Below are positions 46,591 through 55,645 of a DNA stretch of 64,000 bases, one piece after another; the first letter of the stretch is position 1, and each line of letters starts with the position of its first letter. Source of the stretch: Variovorax gracilis (GTDB taxonomy: Bacteria; Pseudomonadota; Gammaproteobacteria; Burkholderiales; Burkholderiaceae_C). The notes beneath the pieces are model-generated. The model worked only from the letters and a program-made list of their open reading frames with translations, had not been told where the DNA came from and ran no database searches. The translations under genes and the position numbers were made by a program. The DNA lies in NCBI RefSeq assembly GCF_030317115.1, contig NZ_JASZYF010000007.1, positions 62,001-126,000 of the forward strand. The letters are read 5' to 3'.

Positions 46591-47154
46591 TCAGATAGGC
46601 AAGCTGGGCTGTGATCTCGAGTATCCGGAGACGAATGGCTTGCGCCCCCCGCCCGGTGGGTAAGTATGGCGTTGCACCTTGCCGATGTCGGCGCCATAGA
46701 CGTGGATGCTGATCGACACACGGTCGTCGTAGGCGTTGCGCACGCGGTGCACGTCGCCAACGGTCGGCGAGACGGCCTCGACATGGCCGGGTTCGAGCCG
46801 TACCGGCGCGCCCTCGGCCATGAGCTGCCCATCGCGCTCGCGGTAGGCCTGGCTGTACTCGGCGCCGCGCAGCATGCCGATCAAGCCCCACACCGTGTGG
46901 TCATGCACCGGCGTGGCCTGGCCAGGCCCCCAGACAAAGCTCACCACCGAGAAGCGCCCGGCCGCATCGAGGTGCAGCAGGTACTGCTGATAGCGCTCGG
47001 GATGCGGCTTCGCGAAGGCGTCGGGCAGCCAGTCGTCGCGCACGACGAGGCCACGCAGCAAGGCGCCGCCCTCTTCCAGGATGCGCGATTCCTTCGGATG
47101 GGTATCGAGGAGCCGGCCGAATGCGATGGCGAAATCGCGCAGTCGCGCGCTCAT
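46591..47154 (-). CDS. Thiol dioxygenase (cysteine dioxygenase family, Gln-type)
   Basis: 187-aa cupin with iron ligands His84 and His86 (PVHDHTVWG) and His136 (DVHRVRN). It oxidises a thiol to a sulfinate with O2. The segment RYQQYLLHLD carries Gln where mammalian cysteine dioxygenase has Arg60; this Gln-type group includes characterised 3-mercaptopropionate dioxygenases, an activity also known from Variovorax paradoxus. 3-Mercaptopropionate is thus a likelier substrate than cysteine. Its ATG overlaps the stop of the upstream SfnB-like gene (ATGA) and a rhodanese follows. Confidence 0.88.
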   Translation of the reverse strand: MSARLRDFAIAFGRLLDTHPKESRILEEGGALLRGLVVRDDWLPDAFAKPHPERYQQYLLHLDAAGRFSVVSFVWGPGQATPVHDHTVWGLIGMLRGAEYSQAYRERDGQLMAEGAPVRLEPGHVEAVSPTVGDVHRVRNAYDDRVSISIHVYGADIGKVQRHTYPPGGGRKPFVSGYSRSQPSLPI

Positions 47155-48350
47155 CGGGACAGCGCGGCCCTGCCGGCCGTCACCAGGATCGCGTCGTTCT
47201 GCGGCGTGTGGATGCGGCTGCAGAGCACGTCGCGGTAGTGGCGCTCCAGCGGGTTCTGCCGCGTGAGGCCGTGATTGCCACTGAGCTGCAGCGCCAACTC
47301 GACGGCGCGGATCGCATGCGTGGTGACGGTGTATTTCAGCAAGCCGCTCTCCGTCGCGGAGGGGGTCCTTCCCGCGTCGACTTCGGCAGTCGCATGGTCC
47401 AGCAAAACGCGGCTGGCGCTCAACACGGCCTCGATCTCGCCGACGGCCTCCTGCACGCGCGGCAGGCTGGCCAGCGGCACGCCGAGCCCGCTCGGGGCCC
47501 GCCGGTTGAGAAAGCCGACCAGCCAGTCGCGCGCCGCACGTGCCACCGCGTCGTAAAGCGTGGCGAGCAGCACCACCATCCAGGCCTGCTGCGTGGCATG
47601 GGCGTCGATGTCGGTCTGGCTGCCCGCATCGGGCGCCCATTCGGCCGGCGCGCGCAGATCGACCGCATGGTCGAGCGGGATCGCGACGTCCTCGAAGATC
47701 ACTTCATGGCTCCCGGAGGCGCGAAGGCCCAGGTGGTCCCAACTCGCGATCACGCGAACACCGGGCGCATCGCGCGGCACCAGGAACACGCCGACACGAG
47801 GGGATTCCTCCTCCGTGCGGCCCCAGACCGACAGCCAACTCAGCCCTTCGATGCCTGTGGTGTAGAGCTTGTGGCCGCTGAGCTTCCATTGGTCGCCGTC
47901 GATGCGCGCGATCGTGGCGGGCAGGCCACCCCGCGCGGGCGAGCCGAGCGCCGGTTCCACGCGCAATGCATTGATCAAGGCCCCGTCGCGCACGGCATCG
48001 TGCAGCACGCGTTCACGAAGATGCGATGGCCAGCGGCTGTCGGTGCGTCCGATGCCAAGGTGCTGCAGCCAGGTCATCGTGAGGATCAACGCGGTCGCGG
48101 GCTCGCCGTAGGCAACGGCGGCCAGCACGCGGCGCGCGGTTTCCAGCGATGCACCACCGCCGCCGTGCACGCGTGGCGCGACCAGGCTGACAAGTCCGTT
48201 GGCGTGCAGCGCAGCGAAGTTCTCGCGCGGGAAGGCGCCGCTGCGATCGTGGTCGGCCGCGGTCTCGGCAAACAGGGACGACAACTGCGCGAGCAGCGCA
48301 TCGTCCGATTCAGGTGCGGCCGGCACGCGGCGCAGGACTTGTGAACTCAT
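47151..48350 (-). CDS. Acyl-CoA dehydrogenase-fold enzyme, SfnB/DszC type
   Basis: 399 aa of the acyl-CoA dehydrogenase superfamily (N-terminal helices to about 115, a middle beta domain with KLSGHKLYTTGIEG, and C-terminal helices with QLSGNHGLTRQNPLERHYRDVLCSRIH). In sulfur clusters this type acts as flavin-dependent monooxygenase on organosulfur compounds or as an accessory dehydrogenase; the catalytic Glu of true acyl-CoA dehydrogenases is not apparent. The start ATG 48350 faces the SBP gene 142 bases away, so the intergenic region likely controls both arms. Confidence 0.82.
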   Translation of the reverse strand: MSSQVLRRVPAAPESDDALLAQLSSLFAETAADHDRSGAFPRENFAALHANGLVSLVAPRVHGGGGASLETARRVLAAVAYGEPATALILTMTWLQHLGIGRTDSRWPSHLRERVLHDAVRDGALINALRVEPALGSPARGGLPATIARIDGDQWKLSGHKLYTTGIEGLSWLSVWGRTEEESPRVGVFLVPRDAPGVRVIASWDHLGLRASGSHEVIFEDVAIPLDHAVDLRAPAEWAPDAGSQTDIDAHATQQAWMVVLLATLYDAVARAARDWLVGFLNRRAPSGLGVPLASLPRVQEAVGEIEAVLSASRVLLDHATAEVDAGRTPSATESGLLKYTVTTHAIRAVELALQLSGNHGLTRQNPLERHYRDVLCSRIHTPQNDAILVTAGRAALSR

Positions 48351-48492
48351 GGGCCCGGACCTTAGCCCCCGCCGCGTGCGCGGAAAACGACGGAAGCCGC
48401 ATATCCAAACTCGTTTTTCTGCGTTCGTTTTCGAGGACCCGAGCCTTACGGTCACCCCTTTCTGCAAGACGACACGGAAGGCGCGCGCTTCA
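48351..48492. promoter_or_regulatory. Divergent promoter region of the organosulfur cluster
   Basis: 142 bases between the SfnB-like gene and the first binding protein. The AT-richer part at about 48402-48436 has two similar TCGTTTT elements (near 48412 and 48426). CysB-type control is expected given the CysB-family gene in the cluster, but CysB sites are too loose to assign by eye. Confidence 0.4.
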
Positions 48493-49506
48493 ATGACCTC
48501 CCCTCTTCATCCCGCCCACGCCTGGTCGCGGCGCCGCTGGCTGCAAGCTGCCAGCGCGGCCGGAGCCCTGGGTGCCGCAGGTCCGTTCGCCGCGGCGACG
48601 GCCGCCGACCTGTCCGGCGTGACCCTTCGAATCGGCACCTACAAGGGCCTCTGGCGTCCCCTGATCGAGGCCTCGGGCCAAGGCAGGACACCCTACAAGA
48701 TCGACTGGCGCGAGTTGAACAACGGCGTGCTCCACATCGAAGCCATCCAGGGCGACGCGCTCGATCTGGGCTCCGGCAGCGAGATCCCCGCCACCTTCGC
48801 CGCCCGACAGAAAGCCAAAGTGCGCTTCGTCGCCGTGATCCACGAGGACTTGAACAACCAGGCCACGCTGGCGCGCAAGGACGCGCCGATCAAGACCATC
48901 GCCGACTTCAAGGGCAAGCGCGTCGGCTACGTGCGTGCCACCACGGCGCACTACTACCTGAGCAAGCAACTCGCGGAAGCCGGCCTTTCGTTCAACGACA
49001 TCCAGCCGATCAACCTGAGCCCGGCCGACGGCCTCTCGGCCTTCGCGCGCGGCGACCTCGATGCATGGGCGATCTACGGCTACAACGGCCAATTGGCGCG
49101 CACGCAGTACGGCGCGCGAACCATCAAGACGGGCAAGGGCTACCTGTCGGGCAACTTCCCGGTCTACGCCAATCCGCGCGCAGTCGATGACCCGTTGCGC
49201 CACGCCGCCATCACCGACTTCCTGCTGCGGCTGCAGCGCGCCTATGCCTGGGCCAACGACAACTACCTGGACTATGCCAAGGCGCAATCCGCCGAAACGC
49301 GCGTCCCGGTGGGCGACCTGATCGAACTCTTCAACGGTCGAAGCAACGACTACGGACTCGGCCCGGTGACCCACGCCGTGGTGCGCAGCCACCAGGAGGT
49401 GGCCGACACATTCCTGAAGCTCGGCGTGCTCGACGGGCCGGCCGACGTCGCCCCGTTGTGGGACCGCAGCTTCGGCCCGGCGCTGTCGCGCGGCAATCCG
49501 GCCTGA
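48493..49506 (+). CDS. ABC transporter substrate-binding protein, sulfonate type (first of three)
   Basis: 337 aa of the SsuA/TauA family. A Tat-like signal (SRRRWLQAAS, 12-21) leads to a mature receptor with RIGTYKGLWRPLIEA, SGSEIPATFAARQKAK, FKGKRVGYVRATTAHYYLSKQL and DLDAWAIYGYNGQLA. Periplasmic. It is the first gene of the plus arm; no permease follows directly, so it presumably shares the permease and ATPase encoded at 52546-54425. Ligand is likely an alkanesulfonate or sulfinate. Confidence 0.87.
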   Translation: MTSPLHPAHAWSRRRWLQAASAAGALGAAGPFAAATAADLSGVTLRIGTYKGLWRPLIEASGQGRTPYKIDWRELNNGVLHIEAIQGDALDLGSGSEIPATFAARQKAKVRFVAVIHEDLNNQATLARKDAPIKTIADFKGKRVGYVRATTAHYYLSKQLAEAGLSFNDIQPINLSPADGLSAFARGDLDAWAIYGYNGQLARTQYGARTIKTGKGYLSGNFPVYANPRAVDDPLRHAAITDFLLRLQRAYAWANDNYLDYAKAQSAETRVPVGDLIELFNGRSNDYGLGPVTHAVVRSHQEVADTFLKLGVLDGPADVAPLWDRSFGPALSRGNPA

Positions 49507-49551
49507 CCTTCTTCCTGTTTCCATCCCTCATTTCATAGCAAGGACGCCCCC

Positions 49552-50655
49552 ATGAGCGACATCGAATTCATCGGCATGATCCAGGCCCAGAAGGTCTCGG
49601 AAATCCATCCCGCGCGCGGCCCCGCGATCGACCGCGACTACGTGCGCGCCTTTGCGCAGGCCCACGAGCAGGCCGGCTTCGACCGCGTGCTGGTGCCGCA
49701 CCACTCCACCAGCCCCGACGCGACGCTGACCGTGGCCTACGCCGCGTCGGTCACCGAGCGCATCCACTTCATGCTGGCGCACCGGCCCGGCTTCGTCGCA
49801 CCGACGCTCGCGGCTCGGCAGTTCGCCTCGCTCGACCAGTTCAGCGGCGGCCGGCTCGGCGTGCACTACATCTCGGGCGGCTCGGACGACGAGCAGAAGC
49901 GCGACGGCGACTGGCTCGACCACGACCAGCGCTATGCCCGCACCGACGAATACCTCGACGTGCTGCGCAAGGTGTGGACCAGCGACAAGCCTTTCGACCA
50001 TGACGGCGCGCACTACCGCTTCAAGGATGCCTTCTCGGAGGTGAAGCCGGTGCAATCGTTCAACGGCAAGCCGCATGTGCCGGTGTATTTCGGCGGTGCG
50101 TCGGAGGCGGCGATCCCGGTCGCCGGAAAGCATGCGGACGTGTATGCGCTGTGGGGCGAATCGCTCGACCAGGCGCGCGAACTCACGGGCCGCGTGCGGG
50201 CGGAAGCCGCGAAGCACGGACGCAATGTGCGCTTCTCGGTGTCGTTCCGCCCGATCCTGGCCGAGACCGAGGAGAAGGCCTGGGAACGCGCCGACGGCAT
50301 CCTGGCCGAGACGCGCCGTCTTCGCGTCGTGCAGGGCTTCGGACGCGGCGGCCCGCAGCAGAGCGAAGGCGCCAAGCGCCTGCTCGCCGCCGCCGAAAAA
50401 GGCACGCGGCTCGACAAGCGCCTGTGGACGGCCGTCGCGCAGGAGATCGGTGGCCGCTCGAACAGCACCGCGCTGGTCGGCACGCCCGAGCAGGTGGCCG
50501 ATGCGCTGCTCGACTACTACGACCTCGGCGTGACCACCTTCCTGATCCGCGGCTTCGACCCGCTCGAAGACGCCATCGACTACGGCCGCGAACTGATTCC
50601 GCGCACACGCGAGCTGGTGGCACAGCGCCTGGCCGCGCGGCGCAAGGCCGCCTGA
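49552..50655 (+). CDS. ssuD: FMNH2-dependent alkanesulfonate monooxygenase-like enzyme (LLM class)
   Basis: 367-aa bacterial luciferase-like monooxygenase. It contains GRLGVHYISGGSDDEQKRDGDWLDHDQRYARTDEYL, PVYFGGASEAAIPVAGKHADVYALWGE and RSNSTALVGTPEQVADALLDYYDLGVTTFLIRGFDPLEDA, all typical of SsuD. SsuD cleaves sulfonates to an aldehyde and sulfite and needs reduced flavin; no ssuE reductase gene lies in the cluster. The gene symbol is used for family identity; the natural substrate here is not known. Confidence 0.88.
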   Translation: MSDIEFIGMIQAQKVSEIHPARGPAIDRDYVRAFAQAHEQAGFDRVLVPHHSTSPDATLTVAYAASVTERIHFMLAHRPGFVAPTLAARQFASLDQFSGGRLGVHYISGGSDDEQKRDGDWLDHDQRYARTDEYLDVLRKVWTSDKPFDHDGAHYRFKDAFSEVKPVQSFNGKPHVPVYFGGASEAAIPVAGKHADVYALWGESLDQARELTGRVRAEAAKHGRNVRFSVSFRPILAETEEKAWERADGILAETRRLRVVQGFGRGGPQQSEGAKRLLAAAEKGTRLDKRLWTAVAQEIGGRSNSTALVGTPEQVADALLDYYDLGVTTFLIRGFDPLEDAIDYGRELIPRTRELVAQRLAARRKAA

Positions 50656-50690
50656 CCCGAACGATGCACCCCCTGGCCAGAAGGAACCGA

Positions 50691-51524
50691 ATGAGCGCCG
50701 TCCTCCACATCGAGCGCGGCGGGGACACTCCCCGCACGCGGCTTGCTCTCAATCCGAATCCGCAGCAGAAGTACTGGTTCGATCCGCCGGCGCCGCGCAC
50801 GAGCATCGAGGCCGAGCGTCGGCACCGGCAAGAGCGGCTGGCGGGTGCGTTCCGCCTCTTTGCGCGTTTCGGTTTCGCGCAGGGACTGGCCGGCCACATC
50901 ACAGCGCGCGACCCGGAGTTGACGGACCACTTCTGGGTCAACCCGCTGGGCGTGCACTTCTCGCGCATCAAGGTGTCTGATTTGCTGCTGGTCAATGCGA
51001 GAGGCGAGACCGTGATCGGCGATCGTCCGCTCAACAAGGCGGCGTTCGCCATCCACGCCGCGATCCACGAATACAACCCGAGGATCATCGCGGCCGCGCA
51101 CACGCACTCGACCTACGGCAAGGCTTGGTCGACGCTGGGCCGCAAGCTCGACACGCTCACTCAGGACGCCTGCGTGTTCCATGACGACCACACGCTCTTC
51201 GACGATTTCACCGGCATGGTGGTCGACGAGAGCGAGGGCCTGCGGATCGCGAAGGCGCTGGGCGACCGCAAGGGCGCGATCCTCCAGAACCACGGCATCC
51301 TGAGCGCCGGCCCCAGCGTGGAGGCTGCCGCCTGGTGGTACATCGCGCTCGACAACGCGTGCCACACCCAGTTGCTGGCAGAAGCCGCCGGCAAGCCGCG
51401 GCCCATCGACGACGCGGTGGCACGCCACACGCACGGGCAGATTGGCGGGCCCGAAGGCGCGCTGCACGCCTTCGAGAGCCTCTACGAAGGGCTGGTCGAG
51501 GCCGAGCCCGAGCTGCTTCAGTGA
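50691..51524 (+). CDS. Class II aldolase/adducin family protein
   Basis: 277-aa zinc-dependent aldolase-fold protein with metal ligands in AAAHTHSTYGKAW and the closing QNHGILSAGPSVEAAAWWYI. Relatives include fuculose-phosphate aldolase and sugar epimerases. It begins at the ATG 50691 with an AAGGA site; an ATG at 50664 would add nine residues. Its place between ssuD-like and transporter genes is unusual; it may process the aldehyde or aldol product released by C-S cleavage. Confidence 0.88.
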   Translation: MSAVLHIERGGDTPRTRLALNPNPQQKYWFDPPAPRTSIEAERRHRQERLAGAFRLFARFGFAQGLAGHITARDPELTDHFWVNPLGVHFSRIKVSDLLLVNARGETVIGDRPLNKAAFAIHAAIHEYNPRIIAAAHTHSTYGKAWSTLGRKLDTLTQDACVFHDDHTLFDDFTGMVVDESEGLRIAKALGDRKGAILQNHGILSAGPSVEAAAWWYIALDNACHTQLLAEAAGKPRPIDDAVARHTHGQIGGPEGALHAFESLYEGLVEAEPELLQ

Positions 51525-51547
51525 TCCCGCCCAACCATCACCCAACC

Positions 51548-52549
51548 ATGAACAACACATCTCTTTCGCGCCGCAGCGTGCTGCGCGCAGGCGGCGCCGC
51601 CGCCGTCATCGCATCCAGCGGATTGATTGCAACGCGTGCCTGGTCACAGCAGCGCAAGCTGAGCTTTGCCTGGAACGCTTCGGCCTTTTGCCTCTCGCCC
51701 GTGGTGGTCGCGCAGGAGCGCGGAATCTTCGAGAAGAACGGCCTGCAGGTCGACCTCATCAACTACACGGGCTCGACCGACCAGTTGCTCGAATCTCTCG
51801 CCACGGCCAAGGCCGATGCCGCGGTGGGCATGATCCACCGCTGGCTCAAGCCGCTCGAATCGGGCTTCGACGTGAAGATCGTCGGCAGTTCGCACGGCGG
51901 CTGCGTGCGGCTCGTGGGCGTCAAGGAAGCCGGCGTTACCGACCTTCAGAAGCTCAAGGGCAAGACCATCGGCGTGTCGGACATCGCCAGCCCCGGAAAG
52001 AACTTCTTCTCCATCCTGCTCAAGAAGAACGGCATCGACGCCGACAAGGACGTGACTTGGCGCCAGTACCCGGCGGACCTGCTCGACATCGCGGTCAACA
52101 AGGGCGAGATCCAAGCCATCGCGGATGGCGACCCGACGCTCTACCTGATCGAGAAACGCAACAAGGGCCGCTACCTGGAGCTGGCATCGAACCTCTCCGG
52201 CGAATACAAGGACAAGGTCTGCTGCATCGTCGGCGCGCGCGGCGAACTGGTGCGCAAGGAAAAGCCGGTGGTGGCGGCGCTGGTGCGCTCCATCGTGCAG
52301 GCCTCGGACTTCGTGGCGGAGAACCCGAACGAGTCTGCCAAGCTGTTTGCGAAGTATTCGCCGAAGGTGCCGGTCGAGGACCTCCAGGCGCTGCTGGGCA
52401 CGCTGACCCACGCGCACCACCCGGTCGGCAAGAACCTGCGCGACGAGGTGGAGTTCTATGCGCGCGATTTCCGATCGGTCGGCGTGCTGAAGGCGAGCAC
52501 CGATCCGGCTCGGCTCGCCAACCACGTGTCGGTGGACGTGCTGGCATGA
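51548..52549 (+). CDS. ssuA: ABC transporter substrate-binding protein, NitT/TauT type (second of three)
   Basis: 333 aa. Tat signal RRSVLRAGG (8-16), cleavage after TRAWSQ. The mature receptor has AWNASAFCLSPVVVAQERGIFEKNGLQVDLINYTG, DAAVGMIHRWLKPL and LKGKTIGVSDIASPGKNFFSI, typical of sulfonate or nitrate/taurine receptors. It overlaps the permease start by four bases (ATGA), so it is the receptor dedicated to this importer. Confidence 0.88.
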   Translation: MNNTSLSRRSVLRAGGAAAVIASSGLIATRAWSQQRKLSFAWNASAFCLSPVVVAQERGIFEKNGLQVDLINYTGSTDQLLESLATAKADAAVGMIHRWLKPLESGFDVKIVGSSHGGCVRLVGVKEAGVTDLQKLKGKTIGVSDIASPGKNFFSILLKKNGIDADKDVTWRQYPADLLDIAVNKGEIQAIADGDPTLYLIEKRNKGRYLELASNLSGEYKDKVCCIVGARGELVRKEKPVVAALVRSIVQASDFVAENPNESAKLFAKYSPKVPVEDLQALLGTLTHAHHPVGKNLRDEVEFYARDFRSVGVLKASTDPARLANHVSVDVLA

Positions 52550-53622
52550 CGACGGCCGGGAACATCCTGGGCGCGGCCCGGCCTCTTGCAGCGCCGCCGC
52601 GCTTGCAGGCCCGGCGAGACGCGCCGGCCGTCGCCACGCCCGCCGGGCTGCGCGAGCCCGTCGTCACGGGCGTCTGGCGCACCGGCGTCGTCGCAGCGAC
52701 CGCATGGCTGGCGCTCGGCCTGCTGACGGTCTACTGGCCGAACCGCGAAGTCGGCTTCAGCGACTGGAACTTCACGCAGGAGTTCGGCATCGGCGCAATC
52801 GCCATCGCGGCGCTGCTGCTGGTGGTGGCGTTGCTCGGCGTTCGCTCCGGCCGCATCGGCCGCAAGCTGCGTCCGGCCGGCCAGTGGCTCATCGCAGCGC
52901 CGCTGCTGCTCGCGCTGTGGGAAGTGCTGACCGCCAAGCTCGGCGTGCTGCCGCCGCCCTTCTTCGCGCCGCCGCAGAGCCTGCTGGACGTCGTCTACGA
53001 GGACTGGAGCCGGCTCGGCCTCTCGACTGCGCATTCGCTGCGGCTGCTGGCGCACGGCTTCGTGCTCGGCGCGCTGGTGGGCTTCGCGACCGGGGTGTGG
53101 ATCGGCTGGTCGCGCATCGCGGGCTACTGGGTGCATCCGCTCCTGCGCTTTCTCGGACCGGTGCCGGCCTCGGCCCTGCTGCCGCTGGCCTTCTTCTTCG
53201 CGCCGTCGAGCTACGCGGCGGCGGTGTTCCTGGTCGGACTCGCGACCTTCTTCCCGGTCGCGGTGCTGAGCTGGTCGGGCGTGGCCTCGGTCAACAAGAA
53301 CTACTACGACGTCGCGCGCACGCTGGGGGCGCCGGAGTGGTTCCTGGTGCTGCGCGTTGCCGTGCCGGCCGCGCTGCCGCAGGTCTTCGTCGGCCTGTTC
53401 ATGGGCCTCGGCGCATCGTTCTCGGTGCTGGTCACGGCCGAGATGATGGGCGTGAAAGCCGGCCTTGGCTGGTACCTGCAGTGGGCGCAAGGCTGGGCTG
53501 CCTACGCCAACATGTACGCGGCGCTGCTGGTGATGGCGGTGCTGTGCTCCGGGCTGATCACGCTGCTCTTCGCGGTGCGCGACCGTGCGCTGTCGTGGCA
53601 GAAGGGGACGGTCAAATGGTAG
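52546..53622 (+). CDS. ssuC: ABC transporter permease, sulfonate type
   Basis: 358-aa inner-membrane permease of the SsuC/TauC type. After a long cytoplasmic N-terminus (1-45) come about six or seven helices and the EAA loop, visible in DVARTLGAPEWFLVLRVAVPAALPQVFVGLF. Couples the receptor at 51548 to the ATPase downstream (seven-base overlap). Family members of this size are often longer at the N-terminus than SsuC itself. Confidence 0.9.
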   Translation: MTTAGNILGAARPLAAPPRLQARRDAPAVATPAGLREPVVTGVWRTGVVAATAWLALGLLTVYWPNREVGFSDWNFTQEFGIGAIAIAALLLVVALLGVRSGRIGRKLRPAGQWLIAAPLLLALWEVLTAKLGVLPPPFFAPPQSLLDVVYEDWSRLGLSTAHSLRLLAHGFVLGALVGFATGVWIGWSRIAGYWVHPLLRFLGPVPASALLPLAFFFAPSSYAAAVFLVGLATFFPVAVLSWSGVASVNKNYYDVARTLGAPEWFLVLRVAVPAALPQVFVGLFMGLGASFSVLVTAEMMGVKAGLGWYLQWAQGWAAYANMYAALLVMAVLCSGLITLLFAVRDRALSWQKGTVKW

Positions 53623-54425
53623 GCACGGCCGACACCTCGGCCGTCCAGGCACCGACGCCGGCCGCCAGTGCCGGCGCGCACATCGACATCCGCAACGTCA
53701 GCCACTGGTTCAAGCTGCCGACCGGCGTGCTGCAGGTGCTCGACGGCATCGACCTCGACGTGCGGCCGGGCGAGTTCGTCGCGCTGCTGGGGCCCAGCGG
53801 CTGCGGCAAGTCGACCCTGCTGCGGCTCGTGGCCGGGCTCGAACCCGCGACCGCCGGCACCATCACGCAGGACGGCGAGGCCATCACGCGGCCCGACCCG
53901 TCGCGCATCGTCGTGTTCCAGGACCCGACGCTCTACCCGTGGCGCAGCGTCTGGGACAACGTCGCGTTGGGCCTGCAGGCGCGCGGCCTGCTGAAGACGC
54001 AGCGCTCGCGCGTCGACGATGCGCTCAAGCTCGTGGGCCTCAGCGAGTTCGCGAAGAGCTTTCCGCACCAGTTGTCGGGCGGCATGGCGCAGCGCGTCGC
54101 GCTTGCCCGCGCGCTGGTCAACGACCCGCGCCTGCTGGTGCTCGACGAGCCGCTGGGCAAGCTCGATTCGCTCACGCGCATCGCGATGCAGAGCGAGTTG
54201 GTGAGCCTGTGGCAACGCGCCGGCTTCTCGGCGCTGCTGGTGACGCATGACGTCGAGGAGGCGCTGTTCCTCGCCAACCGCGTGATCGTGCTGAGCGATC
54301 GGCCTGCGCGCATCGCGGCGGAGTTGGTGGTCGATCTGCCCTATCCACGGCATCGGGGTCATCCAAGGCTGGCGGAGCTTCGACATGAAGCGCTTCGCCA
54401 CCTCGGTCTCGACGCAACGTGGTGA
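53616..54425 (+). CDS. ssuB: ABC transporter ATP-binding protein, sulfonate type
   Basis: 269 aa nucleotide-binding domain. Walker A is GPSGCGKS at 59-66, Q loop VVFQDPTLYPWRSVWDNV, signature LSGGMAQR, Walker B LLVLDEPLGKLD and H loop THDVEE. It pairs with the permease at 52546. The start ATG at 53616 overlaps the permease stop by seven bases. Confidence 0.94.
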   Translation: MVGTADTSAVQAPTPAASAGAHIDIRNVSHWFKLPTGVLQVLDGIDLDVRPGEFVALLGPSGCGKSTLLRLVAGLEPATAGTITQDGEAITRPDPSRIVVFQDPTLYPWRSVWDNVALGLQARGLLKTQRSRVDDALKLVGLSEFAKSFPHQLSGGMAQRVALARALVNDPRLLVLDEPLGKLDSLTRIAMQSELVSLWQRAGFSALLVTHDVEEALFLANRVIVLSDRPARIAAELVVDLPYPRHRGHPRLAELRHEALRHLGLDATW

Positions 54426-54444
54426 CAGCCGCCCGCCCTGAGGC

Positions 54445-55608
54445 ATGAGCGCTCTGACGGATTCCGAATGGCTGAATCCTCTGATCGGGCTGCTGCAAGG
54501 CGCGCAACTGGGGCTGCTCCGGCTGCTGGCCTGGCTGGGGCTGGCCGCCTCCAGCCACGGACAGCCCGCCTGGCCCTGGGCGCTGCGCCTGTCGGGCGAG
54601 AACCTGCTGATCGATCTCGGGCAGGCACGGCGCCTGGCGTTGACGCTGCTCGTGCTGGCGCTCGCCGTCTTCCTGCTGGTGGTCGCGCTGATCTGGCGAC
54701 GGCGCCGATGGCTGCTCGTCGCGGCAGTTCCCATGCTGCTGGTTCTCGCGCCGTGGCCGCAACCTGAGGTTGTGCTCGTGCCCGCGTATCCCACGAGCTT
54801 TCATCGCTCGCCCACCGGTTTCAGCGCCGAGTCCATCGTGCAGGGCCGCGCGCTCTATGCGCAGCATTGCGTGGGCTGCCACGGCATCGATGGCCGAGGG
54901 CAAGGTCCGCTCGCCGCGGCGCAGCCGGTGTGGCCGCCAAACCTTGCCGGGCCCCTGTTATGGCGGCGCGCCGATGGCGATCTGCTATGGCGCGTGCTCC
55001 ACGGCACGAAGGATCGGCATGGAACGTCGACCATGCCCGGCTTCGAGAGACTCGCCGACAGCGAGGCGTGGGCGCTGATCGACTTCATGAAGGCCCAGGG
55101 TGCCGGACAGAGCCTGCGGGCGAGCGGCGTCTGGAGCCAGCCCATCGGCTTGCCAGACGTCATCGTTCGGTGCGAAGGCCGTGAGCCGCGTCCGCTGTCC
55201 TCCTGGCGCGGAGGACAGCGCCTGCGCATCGTCGCCGCCGATTCGACGACTGCCCTGCTCGAAGACCCGCGCATGGTCACCGCGCAGCTTCAACCCGCCT
55301 CGCACGCTGCGCTGCCACGCGCGCCGGACTGCGTGATCGACGCGCCCGCCGCGTGGGAGGCGTTCTCATTGATCGCCGGCACCGACCACCTCGCCGGCAC
55401 GCAACTGCTCGCGGACCGCGATGGCTGGCTGCGCGCTCGCAGTGCGCCGGGCGATGCCGGCTGGTCGGAAGACGACCTGCTGTGTCGCACCGCCACCGCA
55501 TCCGGCAACCCGCAGGACGACCCGCCGCCCGCCGACGGCCTCGGCGCGCTGATTGCTCGCATGGATGCCGAGCCGGTGCGCTTCCTCAAGGGCGGCTTCG
55601 TCCACTGA
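54445..55608 (+). CDS. Membrane-anchored c-type cytochrome in the sulfonate operon
   Basis: 387 aa. Two membrane helices near 63-83 and 88-105 anchor a periplasmic mono-haem domain with CVGCH at 142-146 and probable Met ligand at 197 (STMPGF). A C-terminal 180-residue part with four cysteines is not recognised. The architecture resembles c-type cytochromes with an N-terminal membrane part near copper-resistance genes. It lies 19 bases past the ATPase gene and 37 bases before the third receptor, so it is part of the operon. A periplasmic electron-transfer step on sulfite or the substrate is possible. Confidence 0.8.
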   Translation: MSALTDSEWLNPLIGLLQGAQLGLLRLLAWLGLAASSHGQPAWPWALRLSGENLLIDLGQARRLALTLLVLALAVFLLVVALIWRRRRWLLVAAVPMLLVLAPWPQPEVVLVPAYPTSFHRSPTGFSAESIVQGRALYAQHCVGCHGIDGRGQGPLAAAQPVWPPNLAGPLLWRRADGDLLWRVLHGTKDRHGTSTMPGFERLADSEAWALIDFMKAQGAGQSLRASGVWSQPIGLPDVIVRCEGREPRPLSSWRGGQRLRIVAADSTTALLEDPRMVTAQLQPASHAALPRAPDCVIDAPAAWEAFSLIAGTDHLAGTQLLADRDGWLRARSAPGDAGWSEDDLLCRTATASGNPQDDPPPADGLGALIARMDAEPVRFLKGGFVH

Positions 55609-55645
55609 CCATCGTCCGCATTTCCATCTTTCAAGGAGTCCCCCC

